Of a stretch of 11,370 bases of DNA, positions 6,900-11,370 are shown one piece after another (position 1 is the stretch's first letter; each line of letters starts with the position of its first letter). Made by a program: the position numbers and the translations under genes. Below the pieces are notes generated by a model. The model saw only the letters and a list, made by a program, of their open reading frames with translations, was not told the origin of the DNA and made no database searches. The DNA comes from an uncultured Roseburia sp. (GTDB lineage Bacteria; Bacillota; Clostridia; Lachnospirales; Lachnospiraceae), in assembly GCA_947057405.1 (NCBI GenBank), contig CAMSEJ010000042.1, forward strand, positions 1 through 11,370. The letters are read 5' to 3'.

Positions 6900-6959
6900 G
6901 ATTGCCGGGCGGCGGGAATCTGTTCGGACTACAATAAATTTAGGAGGCGTTGATGACAG

Positions 6960-8681
6960 ATGGATATAACGGGAAGAAAATTATTTGTAAGGGCCTTGCA
7001 GGAAGAAGGCGTGGATACGATATTCGGATATCCGGGCGGCATGGTTACGGATGTGATGGATGAATTATACAAGCAGCAGGATATCCGGCTGGTGCTTCCG
7101 CGCCACGAACAGGCGCTGATACACGAGGCGGAGGGCTACGCCAAATCCACCGGGAAGGTCGGCGTCTGCCTTGTAACAAGCGGCCCGGGGGCTACCAATA
7201 CGATTACGGGGCTTGCGGACGCGCATTACGACAATATCCCTCTGGTCTGCTTTACCGGGCAGGTGCCGCTTGGCCTGATCGGCAACGATGCGTTCCAGGA
7301 GGTCGATATCGTAGGCATGACCAGGAGCATTACCAAATACGGCGTAACCGTCCGCAGCCGCAGGGAACTGGGGAAAATTATTAAAATGGCGTTCCATATC
7401 GCAAGGACCGGAAAGCCGGGACCGGTGCTTGTCGATTTGCCCAAGGATATCCAGCTTATGCCGGGCGACGCGCATTACCCGCAGAGTGTCAGCATCCGCG
7501 GCTACAAGCCAAATGAAGGCGTACATGTCGGCCAGTTAAAAAAAGCGTACAAGCTTATTAAATCCGCCCAGAGGCCCCTGATTTTAGCAGGCGGCGGCGT
7601 GCTTTTGGGCAACGCGCAGGAAGAACTGCGCAGGCTGGCGGAAACCATGCGGATTCCGGTTGTCACAACCGTGATGGGAAAAGGCGCGCTGCCGTCCGGG
7701 CATCCTTATTATATCGGCAACAGTGGTATGCACGGCAGGTATGCCGCCAATATCGCAGTCAGCGAATGCGACGTGCTCTTTTCCATCGGGACGCGCTTTA
7801 ACGACCGGATTACCGGGGATTTGAACGAATTTGCGCCAAAAGCCAAAATCGTACATATTGATATCGACACGGCTGCGATTTCCAGGAACGTTGTAGTAGA
7901 CGTTCCGATTGTAGCGGACGCTAAACTGGCGCTTGAAAAATTAAACGAATGGGCCGAACCCAAAAACACAAAGCGCTGGCTGGAGGAAATCCGCGCCTTA
8001 GATAAGGAAAACCCGCTTGAGATGCGCCGGGACAAAGGCATGACGCCGCAGATGGTTATGGAAGGGATTAACGCGGCGTTTGACCGCGGCATTATAACGA
8101 CTGACGTCGGGCAGCACCAGATGTGGGCGACACAGTACATCGAATTAAACGAACACAAAAAATTTATTACCTCCGGCGGCCTTGGCACAATGGGATTTGG
8201 TTTCCCGGCCGCAGTCGGGGCGAAAATCGCAAACCCGGATCAGCCGGTTGTCTGCATTACCGGGGACGGCGGCTTCCAGATGAATATGCAGGAAATGGCA
8301 ACCGCCATTGCGGAGGACGCGCCGGTCATTGTCTGCCTGTTAAACAACCAGTACCTTGGCATGGTACGTCAGATGCAGCAGCTGTTTTACGGAAAGCGCT
8401 ACGAGGCGACCTGTCTGCGCCGTCGCACAACGTGCCCGCCAAACTGCAAGGGGCCGAACGGGGCGTGTCCGCCGTATCTGCCGGATTTTATGCAGTTTGC
8501 AAAAGCATACGGCGCGCACGGCATCCGCGTGGAACGGGAAACGGAAATCGCGGCTGCGCTTGCCGAAGCGAAAAGCTATACCGACGCGCCGACCGTCATT
8601 GAATTTCTGATATCCAGCGACGAGCTTGTGCTTCCTATGGTACAGGGCGGCAACCCGATGAGCAAGATGATACTGAAATAG
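6960..8681 (+). CDS. ilvB: Acetolactate synthase large (catalytic) subunit
   Basis: A 573-residue thiamine-diphosphate enzyme that condenses two pyruvates to acetolactate, or pyruvate with 2-oxobutyrate, at the head of branched-chain amino acid synthesis. The domain order is N-terminal pyrimidine-binding domain (Y-P-G-G at 24-27, catalytic E50 in R-H-E-Q-A, then S-G-P-G-A-T-N), central FAD-type domain, and C-terminal pyrophosphate-binding domain with G-D-G at 435-437 and N-N at 462-463. An unusual segment with four cysteines (C485, C492, C496, C503) interrupts the C-terminal domain. M472 is at the position that is tryptophan in plant enzymes. ATG 6960 lies 12 bases after AGGAGG, and a better-spaced ATG at 6953 is out of frame. 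It pairs with ilvN 12 bases downstream. Confidence 0.96.
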   Translation: MDITGRKLFVRALQEEGVDTIFGYPGGMVTDVMDELYKQQDIRLVLPRHEQALIHEAEGYAKSTGKVGVCLVTSGPGATNTITGLADAHYDNIPLVCFTGQVPLGLIGNDAFQEVDIVGMTRSITKYGVTVRSRRELGKIIKMAFHIARTGKPGPVLVDLPKDIQLMPGDAHYPQSVSIRGYKPNEGVHVGQLKKAYKLIKSAQRPLILAGGGVLLGNAQEELRRLAETMRIPVVTTVMGKGALPSGHPYYIGNSGMHGRYAANIAVSECDVLFSIGTRFNDRITGDLNEFAPKAKIVHIDIDTAAISRNVVVDVPIVADAKLALEKLNEWAEPKNTKRWLEEIRALDKENPLEMRRDKGMTPQMVMEGINAAFDRGIITTDVGQHQMWATQYIELNEHKKFITSGGLGTMGFGFPAAVGAKIANPDQPVVCITGDGGFQMNMQEMATAIAEDAPVIVCLLNNQYLGMVRQMQQLFYGKRYEATCLRRRTTCPPNCKGPNGACPPYLPDFMQFAKAYGAHGIRVERETEIAAALAEAKSYTDAPTVIEFLISSDELVLPMVQGGNPMSKMILK

Positions 8682-8693
8682 GAGGGGACGGAC

Positions 8694-9191
8694 ATGAAAA
8701 ACAGATGGATTGCACTTTATGTAGAAAATGACGTGGGCGTGCTCGCAAAGGTTTCCGGGCTGTTTTCCGGCAAATCCTATAATTTACAGAGCCTTACCGT
8801 GGGGACGACCGAGGACGAAACGGTGTCCCGCATGACAATCTGTGTTGCCAGCGACGATATTACTTTTGAGCAGATCAAAAAGCAGCTAAACCGCATGGTA
8901 GAAGTCATTAAGGTCATTGACCTGACCAACGTGCCGCTGCATATGAAAGAAATTCTGTTTGCAAAGGTACTGCGCTGCACAACGGCGGACAAGGAAGAAG
9001 TGTTCCAGATTGCGCAGGTATTTGACGTGCAGGTCGCCGATATCGGCAAAGACAGCGTGCTTTTGGAATGCAAGCTGACGGAGCGCAGGAACAATGAGCT
9101 GATTGCGCTGCTTCGGAGCAAGTTCAGGCATATTGAAATTGTACGCGGCGGGGCGGTCGCGATTGAGTCAATCAGCACATCCTGCCGGTAA
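8694..9191 (+). CDS. ilvN: Acetolactate synthase small (regulatory) subunit
   Basis: A 165-residue regulatory subunit that activates IlvB and usually gives feedback inhibition by valine. The N-terminal ACT domain (about residues 5-75) contains E-N-D-V-G-V-L-A-K-V-S-G-L-F and Y-N-L-Q-S-L-T-V-G. G15 and N30 correspond to E. coli IlvH G14 and N29, where mutations remove valine sensitivity, so a valine-binding site is probably intact. The C-terminal half (V-L-R-C-T and the closing segment around I-V-R-G-G-A-V-A-I-E) is the second regulatory domain. The start has a GGAGGGG site and follows ilvB by 12 bases. The length is standard. Some genomes call this gene ilvH; I cannot separate the names by sequence. 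Confidence 0.95.
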   Translation: MKNRWIALYVENDVGVLAKVSGLFSGKSYNLQSLTVGTTEDETVSRMTICVASDDITFEQIKKQLNRMVEVIKVIDLTNVPLHMKEILFAKVLRCTTADKEEVFQIAQVFDVQVADIGKDSVLLECKLTERRNNELIALLRSKFRHIEIVRGGAVAIESISTSCR

Positions 9192-9286
9192 TTGGATGCG
9201 GCTAAAAGCGGATGGAACAAAAATCTGCAAAAGGCGGGAAATTTTGGGGTAATACAGACAGAAAAATAAAAAAGGGGAACGAAAAG

Positions 9287-9721
9287 ATGGGAAAAGGAAA
9301 AGGGTTTATTGAAGAATTTAAGAAATTTATTATGCGCGGCAACGTGATGGATATGGCGGTCGGCGTGATTGTCGGCGGGGCGTTTACGGCGATTGTAACG
9401 TCTTTGAACCAGGATATTTTGACGCCGGTTTTAGGGATTTTCGGCGGGACGGATTTTTCTAATTTAGCGCTTAAGCTTGGAAGCGGGGACAATGCCCCGG
9501 TGCTTTATTATGGAAATTTTATCACGGCAGTGATTAATTTTCTGATTACGGCGTTTGTCATTTTCATGCTGATCAAGGGGTTAAACGGGTTAAGCGCGCG
9601 GCTGATCAAAAAAGAGGAAAAAGAGCCGGAGGCCCCCACTACAAAGACCTGCCCGTTTTGCTGCAGCACGATTGCAATCGCGGCGGTGCGCTGTCCGAAC
9701 TGTACGTCTGAATTGGAGTAA
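9287..9721 (+). CDS. mscL: Large-conductance mechanosensitive channel MscL, with C-terminal zinc ribbon
   Basis: A 144-residue membrane channel that opens under membrane tension to release solutes during osmotic downshock. TM1 (about 19-45) holds the conserved R-G-N-V-M-D-M-A-V-G-V-I-V-G-G-A-F gate helix; TM2 is about 75-98. The cytoplasmic tail ends in a rubredoxin-like C-P-F-C-C (122-126) and C-P-N-C (136-139), which looks like a small zinc ribbon in place of the simple E. coli helix. I start it at ATG 9287: the next residues match the family N-terminus and a GGGG site lies about ten bases upstream. An in-frame ATG at 9212 would add 25 non-conserved residues. No terminator separates it from ilvN, but the 95-base gap may hold a weak promoter. 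Confidence 0.95.
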   Translation: MGKGKGFIEEFKKFIMRGNVMDMAVGVIVGGAFTAIVTSLNQDILTPVLGIFGGTDFSNLALKLGSGDNAPVLYYGNFITAVINFLITAFVIFMLIKGLNGLSARLIKKEEKEPEAPTTKTCPFCCSTIAIAAVRCPNCTSELE

Positions 9722-9811
9722 ATTTAAATATTCTGAACCGGACGGAGTACTTTTGTGCAGAAAGAGGCATAATGAGTCATGAAACAGGCAGGAAATAAAA
9801 GGAGGTTTGCA

Positions 9812-10387
9812 ATGAAAAAATTCATTCGTATTTTGGCAATCGCAATGGCAGTACTGATTTTACCCGGGTGCGGCTCAGAGCCGTCCGAAGCGGATACCGG
9901 GCAGTCTGCTCCCGAATACAAAGACGCACTGGAGGTACTGAGCGCAATAACCGGTGTTTACAAGGAGGATGAGCTGTTTTCGCATTACGGCGGGGATCAG
10001 GAAAATGCGGTGATGGATGCTCCCGGGACATTTGATCTGACCAAAACAGACGAGCTTGACACGGTGCTTGGCATGCCAGAAAGCGAAGCGGAAAAAATTG
10101 AGGACGCCGCTTCTATGGTGCATATGATGAATGCAAACACGTTTACCGGTGCGGCTTACCGCTTAAAGGACGGTACGGATCCGGAAGCGTTTGTGGACGC
10201 GGTGAAAAGCAATATCCTGGCTAGGCAGTGGATTTGCGGGCAGCCAGATACGCTTGTGATACTTGACGCGGGCGGAGGATATGTGATTACGGCGTTTGGC
10301 GAAGCGGAAACGATAGAGCTTTTTAAAAGCAATGCGCTGTCTGCGTTAAACGGGGCAGAAGTTATGACCGAGACGCCGATTGCGTGA
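9812..10387 (+). CDS. Putative lipoprotein of unknown function
   Basis: A 191-residue predicted lipoprotein. Residues 1-19 form a signal peptide (K-K-F, then a hydrophobic core) ending in a lipobox L17-P18-G19-C20, so it should be lipid-anchored on the outer face of the membrane. A short acidic linker (about 21-45) follows, then a mixed alpha/beta region with L-D-T-V-L-G-M-P-E-S, M-M-N-A-N-T-F-T-G and D-G-T-D-P-E-A-F-V-D-A-V-K. The pattern recalls small clostridial lipoproteins with DUF4358, but I am not sure of that family. The start at 9812 has AAAGGAGG eight bases upstream; the in-frame ATG at 9779 would put charged residues before the signal peptide. It lies 90 bases after mscL, same strand, and converges with the LytTR regulator. 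Confidence 0.85.
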   Translation: MKKFIRILAIAMAVLILPGCGSEPSEADTGQSAPEYKDALEVLSAITGVYKEDELFSHYGGDQENAVMDAPGTFDLTKTDELDTVLGMPESEAEKIEDAASMVHMMNANTFTGAAYRLKDGTDPEAFVDAVKSNILARQWICGQPDTLVILDAGGGYVITAFGEAETIELFKSNALSALNGAEVMTETPIA

Positions 10388-10393
10388 CGTTTG

Positions 10394-10485
10394 GCTCATG
10401 TTTGAAAAAATGCGTTCCGGCAGAGGTGCGCCCGCTTAATGCGGTATGCATCTGCCGGAACGCATGTTTCAAATACGCTCTGAGC
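10394..10485. repeat. Palindromic repeat element, copy 1 (hairpin)
   Basis: A long imperfect inverted repeat lies between the lipoprotein and the LytTR gene. The core is a perfect 15-bp stem (10410-10424 with 10451-10465), flanked outside by TTTGAAA/TTTCAAA (10401-10407 with 10467-10473) and GCTCA/TGAGC. Inside is a small stem CCGC/GCGG (10432-10435 with 10441-10444) on a 5-base loop. Its reverse complement aligns without gaps to the sequence at 11319-11370, with 41 of 52 positions identical, so it belongs to a dispersed family and is more than a local terminator. Confidence 0.85.
10404..10465 (-). terminator. Probable intrinsic terminator of the LytTR gene (formed by the repeat hairpin)
   Basis: Read on the minus strand, the 15-bp GC-rich stem ends in CGCAT and is followed directly by a T run (complement of the A tract at 10405-10410). 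It begins about 40 bases after the LytTR stop. On the + strand the hairpin is followed by GTTTCAAAT, which is weaker, so termination of the lipoprotein transcript here is less certain. Confidence 0.6.
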
Positions 10486-10505
10486 GGGGGCCGTATCGTC
10501 CCACG

Positions 10506-11204
10506 TTAACGATATTTCAGATCAAATTCCATAAATGCCTGTTCAAACTGTTTTTTACGCCTTCTTGATACGGGAAGCTCCAAATCTCTCATACGCAGTA
10601 TGCCGTTCCGGTAAGATTCTATCTGTGCCATGTTTACGATATACTTTCGGTGGACGCGGTAAAAGAGCCGCGGATCCAGCTTATGCTCTAAATCCTTTAA
10701 CGAATCCTCACTTCGCAGCATTTTATCCTTGACCCGGTATTCGCAGTAACTGTCGAATGTTACGACATACTGGATTTCACTCTGGTGGATTTCATATGCA
10801 ATCCGGTTGTGGTACAGTAAGATACAGCTGCTTCCGAGTACCCGCCTCATACATGCCTGCAGCGCCTCTTCCACCTCCGCCTGTTCAAACGGTTTTACAA
10901 TAAAGCGAAATGCTTCAATATAAAATGCCTCGCGCATACGCTCTACCATGACCGTCGCCATAATGATCCTGCATTTGCAGTTTTTTGCACGGATTTTCCT
11001 GCCGGTTTCAATACCGTCTAAACCGGGCATTTCAATGTCCAGAAAAATAATATCCAGCTTTTCCGCATGGAACAGTAATTCCTCTCCGGATGTATATATG
11101 CTGAGTCGGTATGTGGCGCGGCTGCTCTCACAGTATCTGCGAATGTATTCCTGCAGCGTAAAGGTCTGCTCTACTACGTCGTCGCATATTGCTATTTGTA
11201 ACAT
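10506..11204 (-). CDS. LytTR-family response regulator (AgrA/VirR type)
   Basis: A 232-residue two-component response regulator and DNA-binding transcription factor. The N-terminal receiver domain (about 1-115) has the acidic pair D8-D9, the phosphoacceptor D56 in F-L-D-I-E-M-P-G, T84, and K104 in I-V-K-P-F, so phosphorylation should be possible. The C-terminal LytTR domain (about 130-232) shows the family pattern F-Y-R-V-H-R-K-Y-I-V-N and ends P-V-S-R-R-R-K-K-Q-F. The start has AGAGGAA upstream. No histidine kinase lies downstream (the neighbour there is convergent), so a partner would have to be encoded beyond the right end or elsewhere. LytTR regulators often control virulence, bacteriocin or quorum-sensing genes; the target here is unknown. 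Repeat copies flank it on both sides. Confidence 0.93.
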   Translation of the reverse strand: MLQIAICDDVVEQTFTLQEYIRRYCESSRATYRLSIYTSGEELLFHAEKLDIIFLDIEMPGLDGIETGRKIRAKNCKCRIIMATVMVERMREAFYIEAFRFIVKPFEQAEVEEALQACMRRVLGSSCILLYHNRIAYEIHQSEIQYVVTFDSYCEYRVKDKMLRSEDSLKDLEHKLDPRLFYRVHRKYIVNMAQIESYRNGILRMRDLELPVSRRRKKQFEQAFMEFDLKYR

Positions 11205-11247
11205 ATATCATTCCTCTTTTTTGTCTTAAGTAAAAAGGCTATATATT

Positions 11248-11277
11248 ATATTATCAAAGCTGCCCGCCCCGGATCAA
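11248..11277 (-). promoter_or_regulatory. Possible promoter of the LytTR gene
   Basis: On the minus strand, TTGATC (11277-11272) is followed after 18 bases by TAATAT (11253-11248), which overlaps an alternative -10 TATAAT at 11250-11245. The AT-rich stretch lies about 40-50 bases upstream of the LytTR start. Neither box is strong, so the exact choice is uncertain. Confidence 0.4.
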
Positions 11278-11310
11278 CCCCAAAATCGGAAAAGAAGTGA
11301 AAATTTTGTG

Positions 11311-11319
11311 ACAGTTTAG
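11311..11319 (+). promoter_or_regulatory. Possible single LytTR-type binding site
   Basis: ACAGTTTAG fits the known LytTR-domain consensus [TA][AC][CA]GTTN[AG][TG] at every position. It lies upstream of the possible LytTR promoter. Known sites normally occur as direct pairs about 12 bases apart, and I see no second copy at that distance on either side, so this may be chance. Confidence 0.25.
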
Positions 11320-11370
11320 AGCGTGTTTGAAAAATGCTTTCTGGCAGATGTATTCCACACTTAGTGGGAG
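11319..11370. repeat. Palindromic repeat element, copy 2 (truncated by window end)
   Basis: The 52 bases beginning GAGCGTGTTTGAAAAATGC match the reverse complement of copy 1 without gaps (41/52). The inner mini-stem is CCAC/GTGG here and CCGC/GCGG in copy 1, a compensating change that keeps pairing. Only the first arm and the inner loop are in the window; the second arm should follow beyond 11370. Confidence 0.75.

Noticed and set aside
6900..6959. A T-box, leader peptide or attenuator controlling ilvBN
   Set aside because: The gap is only 60 bases, with no stem-terminator, no T-box sequence and no run of branched-chain codons. A TACAAT at 6930-6935 has no matching -35 box.
8123..8602. A + strand open frame of 159 codons inside ilvB
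   Set aside because: It is an out-of-frame overlap with the conserved thiamine-diphosphate-binding domain; the residues are low-complexity R/G/C-rich and unrelated to any family I know.
9212..9286. Upstream in-frame start for mscL
   Set aside because: It would add 25 lysine-rich residues absent from the family and has no ribosome site; the ATG at 9287 matches the conserved N-terminus.
1..11370. CRISPR array, tRNA/rRNA genes, prophage or toxin-antitoxin module
   Set aside because: I saw no regularly spaced direct repeats with unique spacers, no tRNA cloverleaf ending, no rRNA-like stretch, and no phage or toxin genes. The only dispersed repeat is the palindromic pair at the right end.

Overview
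The window looks like a chromosomal contig end from a member of the Firmicutes, class Clostridia, most likely Lachnospiraceae. The evidence is a moderate GC content, strong AGGAGG-type ribosome binding sites, a ytfI-gerW sporulation gene pair, a Bacillus-type ThyA, and an MscL with a C-terminal zinc ribbon. The family assignment is an inference from protein style and gene order. The first 45 bases are not genomic: they are an Illumina dual-index adapter, including an apparent 8-base index, so real sequence starts at about 46.

Left part (46-3095, + strand): the 3' end of a penicillin-binding transpeptidase gene; a Nudix hydrolase with its own promoter; then an unrecognised 108-residue protein, a DUF2953 (YtfI-like) membrane protein with a 12-residue tandem repeat, and a GerW (YtfJ) spore protein. 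The last two match the ytfI-ytfJ pair of Bacillus. A strong intrinsic terminator closes the block.

Middle (3099-9191): a MATE efflux gene on the minus strand is divergent from a + strand run of thyA, folA, an AEC-family transporter, ilvB and ilvN. Back-to-back promoters lie between the MATE gene and thyA. ThyA and FolA form the usual dTMP/folate couple, since ThyA produces dihydrofolate that FolA recycles. The AEC gene starts one base after folA. IlvB and IlvN are the catalytic and regulatory subunits of acetolactate synthase (valine, leucine and isoleucine synthesis). I see no terminator within this run, so one long transcript is possible.

Right part (9192-11370): mscL, a small lipoprotein of unknown function, and a minus-strand LytTR response regulator without a kinase gene in view. 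The regulator is bracketed by two copies of a palindromic repeat; the second copy is cut by the window end.

Most of the window is ordinary housekeeping sequence, and I did not find a convincing new multi-gene system. The items most worth a second look are the structured repeat pair around the regulator, the four-cysteine insertion in IlvB, the apparently displaced ilvB start, and the tandem repeat in the YtfI-like protein. No stretch longer than 300 bases lacks a gene.
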